From Maylandia zebra (taxonomy: Eukaryota; Chordata; Actinopteri; Cichliformes; Cichlidae): a DNA stretch of 64,000 nt. The position numbers were made by a program, and so were the translations under genes. The notes under the pieces are model-generated. The model saw only the letters and a program-made list of their open reading frames with translations, was not told the origin of the DNA and searched no databases. This document shows, piece by piece, positions 12,998 to 26,455 of the stretch (positions within the stretch are counted from its first letter, which is position 1; every line of letters begins with the position of its first letter). The stretch spans positions 27,785,786 through 27,849,785 of the forward strand of contig NC_135176.1 of assembly GCF_041146795.1 (NCBI RefSeq), written 5' to 3'.

Positions 12998-13385
12998 AGA
13001 TGTGAGAGATTTGTGACGTTTAGCGTGTGTGCCGTTAATGTGTTGTCTTGTGTAGTGTTGTGGATAATTTTGTGTTGTGTGTGTCAGAACAATGAGGCAG
13101 CTGCTGAATAAAAACAGGAGTGATACACCTGCTGCTGTCAGGCCTGCAGGCGTCAGGCTGTGATGTTCTCCTTTATAGTGGACATAAATTATTTTTTCGA
13201 GTGGCACAAATAATTTGTGTGGCATCTTGTTGAATGCAGAACACCTGACTGTTACGTAAATAGTTTGGAATGGTTATACAAAAGGGTAAAAGGTAAATCG
13301 GTGCAAATAACATTGTTGTTTGCAAAACTTGTGCATATAATTTTAAAATTGACATTTTATATTTGCATTTGAAGTTATGAAATAT

Positions 13386-13411
13386 GATTCAATAAACATG
13401 TTTATTGAATC
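13386..13411. repeat. Perfect 26-bp palindrome with AATAAA on both strands
   Basis: The left half is GATTCAATAAACA and the right half is its exact reverse complement. Each strand therefore carries AATAAA, giving a potential bidirectional poly(A) signal. It lies at the right end of the hAT-like remnant. Confidence 0.9.
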
Positions 13412-13566
13412 TTTTCTACTTTTTTCTACTCAGGTTTTATGTTTTTTCTCTGATTTTAGATCAATTGTGTTAGTACAGTATGTCAAAATGAAAACATAAC
13501 TGTAAATTCAGACATGTGAGGTTGTGCTGAAAAGGATGATACCAAACAAGGCAAAGTAAATAGTTT

Positions 13567-14120
13567 TTAACCCTTTAAGACCTACCATAGAACCAAGTCC
13601 GCCAGAGCTTATATTATATTTTTACATGCTGTGGTGCCATTTTTGGGAGCATTCCAAGTTGCTATGCATCAATACAACCATTATAGCCCAAATTTTAATA
13701 ATATGTATGCATTAAGTGCATAGTAATTACATAATTTGCAAAAATAATTGCAATAAACTACAAAAAAATTGAAAATGGTTTTTGTTTTTTTTAAATATAT
13801 TTCTAGTTAGAGAAATTTAAGAGGCTTATGCCTCAAAACTGTAAATACAAAAAAGTTGCACAACATAGTTTCCCACCACAGGAAATTTATTTTGAGTGTC
13901 TTCATAGTTTTATTTTTGAAATACACCAATTTTTATTTACTACAGGAAAAACAAAAATAAATATTATAATGCAAATTTGCAAAAAAACAGCATATGCATC
14001 AAAATAAACTATTTCCAGCAGTGCAATATAACTTTTAAGCATCCCAGAAACAATACAGAAAGTCATAAAGTCAAACATAACCTTTAAAAACACCACTACA
14101 GGCTGATGGGGCCCTGAAGG
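13567..14120. repeat. Interspersed repeat, possibly piggyBac-like (TTAACCCTTT end)
   Basis: It starts TTAACCCTTTAAGACC, which fits a TTAA target site followed by a CCCTTT-type terminus, and continues as very AT-rich sequence I recall as dispersed in fish genomes. The far end (GGCCCTGAAGGTAAAA near 14111) is only a poor inverted match. No transposase is encoded. The class assignment is tentative. Confidence 0.4.
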
Positions 14121-16769
14121 TAAAAAAAAAACTACATTTCCGAGAAAATGATGTCACTTCTAGAAGCAGAGGATGGAGGGAGGAGTGAGGGAGGAAGATG
14201 TAGCATCTTTCAACTTCTGTTTTGTTCAGCTTCACTTCTGTTGTGTTTTGTGTGCTGTGCTAGCATTTTCTTAGGTTGCAGTGTGTTTGACTTCTCAGGG
14301 CCAACCTCAGAGGCTGTGGCTCCGATTTCTGATCTAGTTTTCAGGTCGTTAATTTCAATCAGAAGCGTGTTTAGGGGAAACAACCATCGGTAATCTTGTT
14401 TAGCAAATGCTTTGCAAATAGTGCAAATAGTGACCCTGCAGTATCATCTGTTCTAGTCTACACCTTCTGCATTTTTTTCCCCTTGTTCTCATTTCAAAGC
14501 AGCTCATTCTGCCTTCTCTTATGTTGCCTCACTGCCCTCTGCTGTTCATTGAAATTAAATGCATGAGCAGCAGAAATTCAGCACATATTTGTCATAATTT
14601 TGACTCCATTGCACATTAGAAAAGAATCCAAGTTGGAGCGATGTTTTGTTCCCAGCTTAGAAAGCAGAAGTCGGGTTATGAGCTCGTGGATGTGCAGGCG
14701 GGTCATTCATCTTCACATTCTACACTGGCCGCAGATATGGGTGTTTGTGTTAGACCTGGGCTACATGCCCGTTATTTGTCCTGCCTCATGTCCATATTCA
14801 GCTAAACAGCTAGAATAATTATTTACACCACCTTCAAAACAAAAGCTCCACAGGGTTGCATTTATTCTGGCTAATCTCGTGAGTGCTCTCTATGAAACAG
14901 TAAGTCCATAGGGAGTGGCATTTCTCCACTTTATTAAAAGCTCTTTGTTTTTACTGTATCCAATCAAAAAAAAGTCAACTACACGTTTAACTCTCCTTTG
15001 ATCTTTATTGTGATCTCAAAAAGTACAGCACAAACAAATGAAGCACACTACAATATTCAGAAGTACTTTACTGAGGAATACACAATGTCGAAGCAGCGAC
15101 CGTATCATGCAGATCGAGGTCTCTTAGGCAGTTTCAAAGCAGAATATACAGCAGCATGTACCTAACTTCATCTACAGTATCGTTGGACACGTCGGCCCTC
15201 ACACCACAAATTACTGATTTATTAACATAAAGAAAACTGCATTTATATTTTTACAGTAGTGCAAAGCTGACCACAGTAAAGCAAAGCAAATGCAAGCAGG
15301 AGATAAAATCGGCGCTGACATTCACTAAATAAATCAGCTGCGTAATACTGACAAAAAGCTTTGACATTCACTTCAAAAGGAACAAAGGTATTCAGTACTG
15401 TTCAACACAATCAACAGTGCAAGCATGGATGTAAAATTAATGCTTGTGTTGTATTTCTTTCAGTAATGTGATGAGTACATTTGTCAAAGCATGTTAAATA
15501 CAGTGGTTGTGTGTCCAAGAAAAGACGTGGGCTTTAACCATTTGGTGAAAAAGTGAGTGTGGCTCAGAGCTGAGATTAAAAAAAATCAAAATGCTGCTCC
15601 AGAGACAATGAACTGGATATTACCCAAGTCTGTCTCTACAAAAGGACCTCAGGTAACAGCTGTGTGACAAATAAGACAGCTGCAGTGGTTCTAGTGGGTC
15701 CACATGCTGAATATCAAGAGGGGAAAATATTTCCTGTACAAAGTTTTGTTCATGTTGTTTAGACCGTGTATTTTTCCCTATTTGTGAATTAGAAAACAGT
15801 TTAATAAAAAAGAAATCGTAATGAAGAATTATAGAGCAAGAATTGAAGAACAAGAGTTCCGGGTCATCAAATTTAAAATAAAGATCCCTCTATCAATTAA
15901 ATTCCCTGCTGATGCTGACCCTAGGTTTGCCCTAACATCGGCCATGTCTTCTTTTGGCTAGCAGGACTTTACTAGATTAACCTGGGTGTCTTCAGGCTTA
16001 ATGTTAACATCAAACAGAAAAAAGCCAGTAACTGCTAAATATCATTGTTACATAACATTAGCCAGAAGAACGACACTTATGTTATTTTATCTACTAAACC
16101 CAGAAACATTGTAAGAAAAAAAGAACATTTTATTGAACTCTATCAGAAAAAATCTACAACAGCAGTAATGGAGAAGTGTAACTTTCAGGGGAAACAGCTT
16201 TTAAAACCCTTGTTTTGGTTTAGTTTAGATTTGACTGGTGATTTTAGCCATGTAGGTTTTTATGTCCCAGTGACAATTATTTAGGATAGATTAGGATAAT
16301 TGAAGTACTCCTTCAGAATAATAGCATAACCACGGTTGCCTAGATCGCTGCTAGCTACCTAATGTAACTGCTAGCTGGCTAACCGTTATTAGCTTAATCG
16401 CTAAAGTTGTACCTAAGTACTGTCTGAATCCACATGAGTTTTGGATTTTTGTACTGTGTGTTGGAGCCTTTGTTGGTGTACAGGATTAGTAGACTCTATT
16501 TAAGTTAGCATTGATTAGTTCTTGTATTTGGGAGTGAACGAGAGGTGGCAAGGGAAGGCACTCTGGAGCTAGCATAAAGGTCATGCTTTGGATTTTCAAG
16601 GACAAATCCCATTCAGTGTTTTACACAGGAATTATTTTCTAAGTTATGTTACAATCTGTTCTCACATCAGTAATAAAATAGCAGTCAATTAAAAATGTTA
16701 ATTAGGGTTCTCATTGAGAATGTAATCCAAATATTTAACTGCATTTTTCCTGAATGCTAATTTGTGATC
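14121..16769. other. Intergenic, possibly distal 3' UTR of a minus-strand transcript
   Basis: No coding exon was recognised. On the minus strand an AATAAA lies at 15005-15010, in a context (AATAAAGATC, then a T-rich run about 50 bases on) that would suit a poly(A) site. If real, it could end a very long ELMOD1 3' UTR, but this is speculation. Other minus-strand AATAAA hexamers occur near 15218 and 16128. Confidence 0.3.
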
Positions 16770-17174
16770 CACTCACTGGCCACCTCATACCAGTAACACC
16801 TGGCTAGTACCACCACATCCCAAAGGGGCTCTACTGGATTGAGCTCTGGTGACTCTGGAGTCAACATTTATGTAGAGTGAACTCGTTTTGATGCTCAAGA
16901 AACCAGTTTGAGATGATTTGAGCTTTGCAACATGACACGTTAACCTAATGGAAGCAATGCTCAGCTGGCCCTACCATCTGAATGTTGGAGCAGAAATTCA
17001 CAGTCGTCAAATATAATTCTCAGTCTTCTTTTTCCAATTCAATTAGTAATTTTGAGCAGGTCATCTTGACCATGTCTGTATTCCTAATTACACCGAGCTG
17101 CTTCCATGTGTTTGATTTAACATTTGCATCAGCAAGGAGTTGAACTGTGTACATAATGAACTAGCCAGTGAGTG
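16770..17174 (-). mobile_element. Internally deleted Tc1/mariner-like element
   Basis: It begins CACTCACTGGCCACCTCAT and ends CTAGCCAGTGAGTG, inverted termini sharing CACTCACTGGC. Inside, CACCACATCCCAAAGG and GGATTGAGCTCTGGTGACT correspond to the antisense of the transposase catalytic region of a common fish Tc1-like family. The 405-bp length implies a large internal deletion. A second, differently deleted member lies at 34835-35586. Confidence 0.75.
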
Positions 17175-19346
17175 TATTTCTCATAGTTTTCTTGTTCAGG
17201 TCATTCTTGCACATCTTAAACATGTTCTTTTAATAAAAAATAGGAGTTAACTTTAAACAAAAAATATGAAAAATCTGCACCATCAGCGTCCTATTGCTCT
17301 CACTAGGAGGCTGATGCCTCCATCAGTCAGACTGCTGATGGTAGCACAAAGGAAAGAAAAACATTTTGGTCAGTGTGACAGTGAGAGCTCTGCAGGTGGT
17401 GTATTGACTGGCAGGTCAACACCTCCATCGTGTTGCATTTTAAACTTTCACTGTCAGCTCTCCTCTGTTTTAGCAGCAGTCACTTAATAAACTCCCTATG
17501 GAGCAACTCTGCATTTAAATGTCTTGCCAAATTCCAGCATTGTTAAACGCAGCGCAATTGCTGCCACAGTCGAGGAAACCTTCGTCTACGGTAATTATAC
17601 TAATGTTTCAAAGTTAATGTGGTGACATTTCACCTGTATTCAGCTCTGCATGTGGCTTGTGTAAACTGATTAGTATTCCAGCTCTGAGTCAGAAAGTTAA
17701 ACAAAACACTCAGGCACGCATGGTGCAAATAAACACATTTTAAAGAAATGTGCAGTGAAATGAGTGTAAATTATTGCTTTGGCTGATACAACAGTGGACA
17801 CAGTGTCACATTCAATGAATACAAAAAGAATCAAACAATCGTGGATGTGAGAAACATTCATAACAGAATCTCTGCATGGAGTCAAATCAAAGGCAAAAAG
17901 CTTTTGCAAACCTGTAGAAAATGTTCACAACATACATATTTAGATTTCTACTATCCAAGCTGGGAGCAGGGCTGCCAAATGCCACACATCGAGTAAGGTT
18001 CATAAAATATTTATAAACATAATTTAGCAGGTTTGCAAAAATGAAATTTAAGCAAAGCTGCTGCTCCACATTCGATATTTTGGCAAGGAGAAATCTTAGG
18101 TGTTGATGTCATTTAGACACCATCTGTGGCAGTTCGTAAAACAGAGTTTCGAGGTGAAGTGGCCCTTCATGGTTTGACTGAAACAGCACCAGCAAAAGTT
18201 CTCTCAAACTTTGATTTGATGAGGGGAATTTTTCTCCTCTGGTCTACATCTCATCTCTGCTGAATTATGTTTAGTCCCAATTGGGGCAGAATTTATCTAC
18301 TCTGCTAGGTAATTTTCTGAATGCAACTTCAAAACAGTCAGAAATAGACACAGCACCACTGTGACAGAAGATCTTGTGGGAGTCCCGCTCCAATTTAACT
18401 GGATATAAAATATTTAAGTGTGGCCAAATGACATATAAAACTGGGATACACTTTTATATTATGTTTGATTGCATCCTGCTGTGTCCACAAGATGAAAACA
18501 TGAGACTGAGATGCAAATTGAAATTTAAATTGAGATTCAGAGGGGTTTTTCTGGAAATTCAGCAGCTCCTGAACTTAGTTGGAATTCATCCCCTCCCAAA
18601 AAGGATCAAAAACACCCCCCTGCCCCATAAATCACACCTTTTCATATATCTATACGTCTTCGTCTCTGATAGTCAGTGCGCTAACCGTCAAAATATTCCA
18701 AACTGCTGATCAATACATCGCAATCTATCTAATAGCTGTTTTTGGCTGATAAAGTAAATTTGGTTTGTTATTAAATTAAACAAAAAGGGTTCATAACTGA
18801 GGTGTAACGGCTGTGATACAATCGTTATGAGTCCTTAAAGCAACAACAATGAGTGTAGTGATGGAGTGGTGCCAGCCTCCTCATGCACAGCTACAATCGC
18901 TATGGTCATCTCTGATGCTGGTGGTCTAACGCTGCAGTGAGGGCAGATAGGCAGTGTGTATGTGTGTGCACTTCTTTTTTTAATTTTTTTTTTTGGGGTC
19001 AAACATCTGTTTACAATGTGGGAAGTCTGAGGGAAAAGTCCCCATTTTAAATTATTAAGATCCTGTCTAAGGTTAGATTCTGTTTGTGTGTGTGTGTGAG
19101 TGTGTGTGTGTGGTTGAGTTAAGCTGTTGGCAGTGATGCGACATGACGTTAGCTGGGATGTGTTGGGCTGAGCGGACATGGAACAGAGCCTTCCCAGATA
19201 TGTCCAGCAGATGGAGGAACCATCTCTGCGAGTGTGAGGCTGGTTCTGATGTATTGATGGCCTACCAGACATCTAAGGGAGACCTCTGTGGGGGTTCATG
19301 AAGACGGGAGACCTCTGTAGGGGTATGAAGGGCTCAGTGAGGGTGT
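17175..19346 (-). other. Probable ELMOD1 3' UTR and downstream flank
   Basis: Directly 3' of the ELMOD1 stop codon on the minus strand. It contains a short interrupted (CA)n tract near 19086-19112 and homopolymer T/A runs, but no coding exon. No minus-strand AATAAA was seen in the first ~1.8 kb after the stop, so either a variant signal is used or the UTR is long. The UTR end is not determined. Confidence 0.35.
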
Positions 19347-22300
19347 TTAGAGGTTGACAAGGTGGAGATCGGAGGCAGAGAAGTGGGGGCACAGAGCCAT
19401 GTCTGGGTTCTTCAGCTGTCGCAGGATCCTTCGGTGAAACTTGGAGCGGACTCGGTTAAACTCCATGATGTCGCTGGGATCCTCCTCAATCCAGAAGCGG
19501 TGGAACTCCTGCATCAGGTAACCTGCCAAGAAAGAAAGTAAATAGACACATATGTGCAGCTAATCCACAAGTAATTATCCTCGTACTGCATTTTAGCATC
19601 TTTTTTATTTTCCACCACACAGTTTAACTGATTTGTTTCTTTCTCACACCTCTTTTTTTACCATAGCAGGTGGAAAAAAGAGAAAAAGCTTCCAATTACA
19701 AATCTGCACACACAGTTAAACAAACAGCTGAAAGTTAATGACATATTTTTAACAATGTATGTGGTTTATGTGGTTTAATTTTTTGCCACTTTGGGACATT
19801 AGAAATTTTTTTCTATGACTGTATACAGTTAAGGCTCTCACAGTTTAAAAGATGAACGTAGTTCTGGCTCAGAAAAGTGGATGCAATGCAGAAACAGCCA
19901 CCAGGGGCGCTACCTGTGGTGGACCCCATAGACTTCTGCTGCTATAGAAGTCCATTAACCCATTTTTGGCCAAACGGATTAATTCAAATAATAATAAAAT
20001 AATAGTAATCCAAAATACATTTTGTACATTTTGGATATTTTAAGTTTCAGAAGGATTATGCTCGTTGGTTAAAACTATAAGCCTTAACAGTCTGCAGAAA
20101 CATTAGTTATAAAAAGAGTTCCCAGATATACAGTTGGAATAAAGGTTGAAACTACCCAAACAGAATAAAACAGTTTTTTGTCCCAGGCTTTAAACTTGTA
20201 TTATTGATATGTTCGGCTTGGGGTATTTGGAGAAGGACCTGCTTTGGAAGATGCCACTTGGTTAAAATACAATTTTATGCAAGTTCTGTATACCAACATC
20301 TCCCCAACCTTAAACTTTAAAAGAAAACTTTTTTTAATTCTGATGCAAAAACGTTCAAAATTCTAAGCAAAATGAAAAATACATAAATCAATATACGGGA
20401 AAAATAAAGATAAAATACTGTTCATCCCAATCCAATGTACTCACAGAAGGTCTGCTGGAAGTGCAGCAGGCTGGGCATCTCTGGAGCCACATTGTACAGA
20501 TGGGTCTTCAGAGCTCCACTCACCAACAGAGAGTAGGCCAGATCTGTGATGTTGATGCCCACAATGGCAAAGGAATACCTGGGGGACAAAATATTTACTA
20601 AGTCAGTAGGTGGGACCCTGTTTTTTGTTAGACTGCTGTGACAGGAGAGGAGAAACAGACTGCAGGTTTTCCATTTCACAAAAGATTTTATGTTTTGTAG
20701 AGAACGGAGATTACACTCAAACAGATGGAAAGAGAGCCTCTGTAAGCAAATAACCATAGACATTAAACACAAGGACTTAAAATTCTAAAGGCATAAAATA
20801 TAGATTAACAGGATTACTGTCCCAACATCACTCGGCCATAATGGTGTGCTCAACATCTTTAACCATTTCACTTCATGAGAAAGTCCACACTCAGTGCAAA
20901 TCACAAACTGTCTATTTATTAAAGACACTGCTGCGATGTCGCACTTGTTTTTTCACAACAATCCTCGGCTCTATTCGGCACTAATGCAGACTGACAACAG
21001 AAGCCAGCGTAGCAGTACAGCAGGCCACACAGTAGTAAAATACTTCCTGCCCATTAGCACATAAACACAGTGTCTCCTGCTTACAGATCCACACACTTCT
21101 ACAACGCACTCACATGCATATGCTGGCTTGTTGTGAGCGTCACATGCTGAAGCTGCTCTGTTTTGAGGCCAAACCTCACACAGCTCCAGCAGCAGCAGCC
21201 CAGATTTCCCTGCTCCACACACACGTGCATGTCTGCATATATTGCATGTGCATGTGAGACTTACCCAATCGCTTTGTCAAGGTTCTTCTGTTCCCATTCA
21301 GGCTTGTTTACCTCGCTGTGAAGGACACACACTTGAGTCACGGATAGTTTACATGTGAAGCAGCAACCACAGTGCACCATAATGCGCATAAAAGCTAAAT
21401 CTTCTGAGAACAATTTAGAAACTGTCTGTTAATGCTGATTTATGGCTCTCTTTTTTTCTGCCTTTAGGCTGACAAGATGATGCTTCAGTTTGTATAAATT
21501 ATCATGCTTAGTGCAGCTTTAGGTGCATGAAAAATCAACCTAAATGAGTAAGCAATGAACGCAGCAAACGGCAAGTGAATGAAAGTGAAGTAGAGTACCT
21601 TGGCTTTCTGTGTGTGCTCCTACAGTGCATGAGACAGACAGAGAAGGAGGCATGGGCAGAAATGGAGGTGGAGGAGAAATAAAAGAAAAAGAAGAAGAAT
21701 CTTCATTTTGGAAATGAGACCGCTCACTGGGATGCCGATGAGAAACAATACAAGCAGCAGTAGTCAATAAAAGATGAGGCAGTGAATGGCATCAAGCTGT
21801 AAAAATGAATATAATCAAGCAGAGTATGATGGATGCAGAGTTATGCATGATTAAGTACAGATTAATGTAGAAGGAATACACCAAGTAGTTGTAAGTAGAC
21901 GCTTTGATTTATTTTTATGTTATATCTGTTTTTAAAAATGAAGCCAGTGCTGAATTGCCTTCACTCTTCTGAATGGCCAGCAGGGGGCGACTCCTCTGGC
22001 TGCAAAAAGACTTCCATTTGTACTGAAACGTATGGGAAAAAACGTCCTCAGTTCCCTAACTGTGTGACCTCAATTAACACTTTTCTGGTGTCTTTATGAA
22101 GTCAGTCGCCAGAGTCCCGTCACATTTAGTAAAACTTAAAGTTCATTTTTCAAATTGTGGTCAGTGTTAGAGACAGAAAGTACAATTGCCCAAGCTATGT
22201 ACATTGGCTAAGGGTTCAATCAAATCAATCTTAAGTTGTTAGTCAATGACAGAAAGCTGTCCTGGTTTTACCATTAGGTCCACCGTTGATCACTTTTGGT

Positions 22301-25300
22301 TTCAATAGAGTTTGTTTGGCATACATATGACCTTTTAGCGAACAGATGTGATATTTCTTTGATTATATTTTATACAAAACCAACCTCACATCCATGCTTT
22401 GTTTGAATCTGAAGGATATTATTTCCAGCACTGTGGTTACATCTAATATAATGTGTTATATTGTGATTCTGCTGTATAATTTACACACTTTTCATTGACT
22501 AATACTTGAACTTTGTGCTATTATAGCTCAATGTGCACTTTCCTCTGTTATTGCAAGGTTACATTTTTCTGTACTTTTCTTTTTCTATGAACTATAAACT
22601 CCATAAATTCATATACAGTCTACATCTGTAATTATTGGCAGAGATGTTCTACCAATCCACTTGGTGTATTCCTTTCATATGCCCGTGAAAGGCAAAATGA
22701 ACATACTTGTGCTTTGGTTGGAGGGAATCATGGAGCATCTGCAGGGCAGTAGCCTTGTCGTGTTCAGCAAAATACCTGTAGAAAGACAACATAAGGGAAA
22801 AGGCATGTCTGAACTTCCCGTTCATGGATATGCATATGTAGCCTATGAATTATAATTATTTATTTATAGTTTTGGCTTTGATTTAAAGTCTTTAAATGAC
22901 ATGCTGAACATGTATATCTCCATATGTAAGTGTTGCACTGCTTGGCTGGTTTTTAATCTGTGTTCCAGGCCGACAGCTTACAGCAGGTTGTGCAGGCCCA
23001 GCAGTCCCATGCCCCTGAAATCAGTCTTTGGATCGCTGCCCTGGAAACCAATCTCACACCACTGTTTGGATATGCGACCCGTGAGAGGTGTGTCAGGGCG
23101 CAGCTCTTTCCATAGCTACAACACACACACAAGCACACAACCACAGCTCAGTAGAGTAAAATTATTATTCTATAACAAAGCATAGTATTCATTACAGTGT
23201 AATATCATGCCTGACAAGTGTAAGTACGAGACTGTAACATAGTGGTACAGGGGGAACTTTTTCTATAGTAAAAAATTTATTTAATTTAGTAGTGGGAGAA
23301 CATCCATTTAATGAAATGAACTACGGGATAACCGATTTAACTCAAGCAAATGTAAAGAGTAATGATTCAAATAAGTGACCCCAGTCATGAAGTTTATCTG
23401 ACACTACATGAAGACAGATACAATATTTTGTTCTCTTTAACCAACCAGAGAGAGACTGCATACCTTCATCAGCATTTCCTCATGCTCAGGATTTTCGCAG
23501 TCATAAGGCTCCCTGCGTAGCTTCTCCACCTCTGCCACCAGGCTCCTGTAGCCCACAACCTGCAGCAGGCTGGCCTGCAGAGAGATGCCGAGCCTGGAGA
23601 GACAAAGGGACAGGTAGTCCGTTTGTCTCTGAGGGGTGCATTGTATAAACTCTCCGCTGTCCTTCACAGCTACTCTAGGGATTAGCTTCCTTTGTTAACC
23701 TCTAATTAACCACAACACAAGAACAGAAATGTGATATGCAGCGCAGAGTCTCACTGTGGGTTGGTGTCAGGGTTAATTTTCTTCAAGGCCATGATGTCAT
23801 CGATGGTTTTCTCCACTTTATCAGGATGGACGCTGAGGGCAGACTGCAGCAGCTGGAGTGGATAAGAGCAGAGAAGATGGCAGGAATATAAAGAGAGAGG
23901 CAAGGACAGAGTGGGAACACATGTTAAGGACTGAGGCAAGAAGACTGAGCAATAAACCCGGATTATGTTGCACGTGCATAACGACAGATTGAAAGAGCCC
24001 CATACCTCATTCTTGGAGTACCTCAGAGATGACTCTGCAAGGAAATGTTGCAAAGAGTAAGACAAATGTGTACAGTAACAGTGAACAATGCTCTGTCCAA
24101 TGCCTCAGACTGCTGATATGGTACACTGAATGTAAATCATGAATCTCTGAGCTAACATAATACTGAATAAGTAAGAGGCAGAAGAAAATTGGATGAATGA
24201 ATTCTTGTGTTGGTTTGATTATATTCTGATTCTTCTCTGTGTTCTCGTCTGTGCCTCGCTCTGTTCAATTACTGTGTTTAAGCTTTGAATCTTTTGTGTT
24301 TCCTCCTCTTGCACATCCTGGTGTTAGTATTCGTGTATGTTTTCGTGTAGGCTTTCAGGAGCAAAGTGAAGGAGGAGATGAAAGCAGCACAGCGGGAGGT
24401 GAAACGCTGCCTGAGGGAAGCAAAGGACACCTACAGGAGGAAGGTGGAGCAGAAGTTGGAGAGGAACAATATGAGGGAGGTCTGGAATGGTGTGAAAACC
24501 ATCACAGGCCACAACACCAAGAAAAGCACAGTGGGGGGGACTGTGGAGAAGGCAAACGAACTCAACAACTTCTTCAACAGGTTTGACCAGCCCACAACCC
24601 CCCCACCCTCACCCTCACCTTCACTACAGAGTCCTCTCCCCACTCTCCTGCCTCCCTCGCTTCCCCCCCTTCCTGACACCATGACACCCCCCTCCTCCAA
24701 TCCCTCTCTCAGCAGCAAGACATCTCCCCCCCTCCCCTCCTCCCAAACATCTCCCAGTGTCACAGTGGATCAGGTCAGGAGGCAACTGAGGAAGCTTCGC
24801 CCCAGAAAGGCAGCAGGCCCAGACAAGGTGTGTCCTAGGATGCTTAAGGCGTGTGCTGCTGAACTTGGGGAGCCGCTACAACGAGTCTTCAACCTCAGTC
24901 TGCGACTGGGGAGAGTGCCCGCCCTCTGGAAGACATCCTGCATCGTCCCGGTCCCCAAAAAGAACCGGCCCAATGAGCTGAATGACTTCCGACCGGTGGC
25001 ACTGACGTCACATCTTATGAAGACTCTAGAGCGGCTCTTCCTCAACTTCCTCCGACCACAGGTACAACATGCCCAGGACCCACTACAGTTTGCATACAAG
25101 GCGGGTGTCGGAGTGGAGGATGCCATCCTGTACCTCCTACACAGAGCCCACTCACACCTGGATGGGGGAAAAGGCACGGTCAGGATCCTGTTTCTTGACT
25201 TTTCCAGTGCCTTTAATACCATCCGGCCCTGTATGCTTCAGGAAAAACTGAACAGGATGGAGGTGGACCCCTGCCTGGTGGCCTGGATCTCCGACTACCT

Positions 25301-26369
25301 CACCGACAGACCACAGTACGTCAGGCTGAAGGACATCACGTCTGACACTGTGGTCAGCAGCACAGGAGCACCACAGGGAACTGTGCTGTCCCCTCTTCTC
25401 TTCACCCTGTACACCTCTGACTTCTGCTACAACTCTGAATTATGCCACATTCAGAAGTTTGCAGACGACACAGCCATCATGGGGTGTATCTGGGATGATC
25501 AGGAAGAGGAGTACAGAAGTCTGGTGAGGAACTTTGTCGCATGGAGTCACACAAACCACCTGCAACTCAACACCTCAAAGACTAAGGAACTGGTTGTGGA
25601 CTTCGGGAGGTCCAGAGAAGGTCCACTGCCGGTTCAGATAGAGGGGGAGGAGGTGGAGGTGGTCAACAAGTACAAGTACCTCGGGCTGTGGGTGGACAAT
25701 AAACTGGACTGGTCATGCAACACAGAGCACCTGTATAAAAAAGCCCAAAGCCGACTGTACTTCCTCAGGAGGCTGAGGTCTTTTAACATCTGCAGGAAGC
25801 TCCTGAGGATGTTTTACCAGTCGGTGGTTGCTGGAGTACTTTTCTATGCTGTGGTGTGCTGGGGGAGCAGCACAGCAAAGAAGGACTCATCCAGGCTGGA
25901 GAAACTGATCAGGAGGGCTAGCTCTGTGGTCGGCATGAAGCTGGACACTCTGGTGACAGTGGCAGAGAAAAGGACATTAAAGAAACTGCTGGACATTATG
26001 AACAATGCTGGGCATCCTCTGCACACGGCCATAAACAATCAGAAGAGTCTGTTCAGTGACAGGTTGCTTCTCCCCAAGACAAGAACTAACAGACTTAAAA
26101 ACTCCTTTGTCCCACACGCCATCAGACTGTTTAACTCCTCTCTGGAGGGGAGAGGGAGGGGAAACAGGAGGACAAAGGAGGGGGGAACAACTAAGCTGTA
26201 GTGCCTCTTCACCTCACTGTACAATACCTTGTGCAATACTTTTTGTAAATAGTCAACAGTGCAATAGACTCAATACTTGAAATGTGCAATTCACTTGTAT
26301 TTTTATTTTTTATTCCTATTTATTCTATTTATCCCCTTTGTATATTTTATTTATATTTGTCTCTGTATT

Positions 26370-26455
<86 letters not shown>

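Larger units (their letters stand above)
12253..13440. mobile_element. hAT-like transposon remnant
   Basis: The left part is made of repeated GTAACGGCGTTAC-type motifs (12265-12370: AACGGTGTTAC, AACGGCGTTGC, AACGGCGTTAC, AACGCCGTTACC), the subterminal pattern of a common fish hAT-like family as I recall it. Downstream sequence to about 13440, including an (AG)n tract and a palindrome, also resembles the 3' untranslated part of that family. No transposase frame survives and the opposite terminus was not found, so the right boundary is a guess. Confidence 0.55.

Noticed and set aside
12923..13225. Minus-strand 100-codon frame with a serine-leucine repeat
   Set aside because: The repeat is simply the (AG)n microsatellite read in reverse; no domain.
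14148..14393. 81-codon frame with cysteine/leucine-rich hydrophobic stretch
   Set aside because: It looks like a membrane segment, but there is no support from splice sites, conservation or family resemblance.
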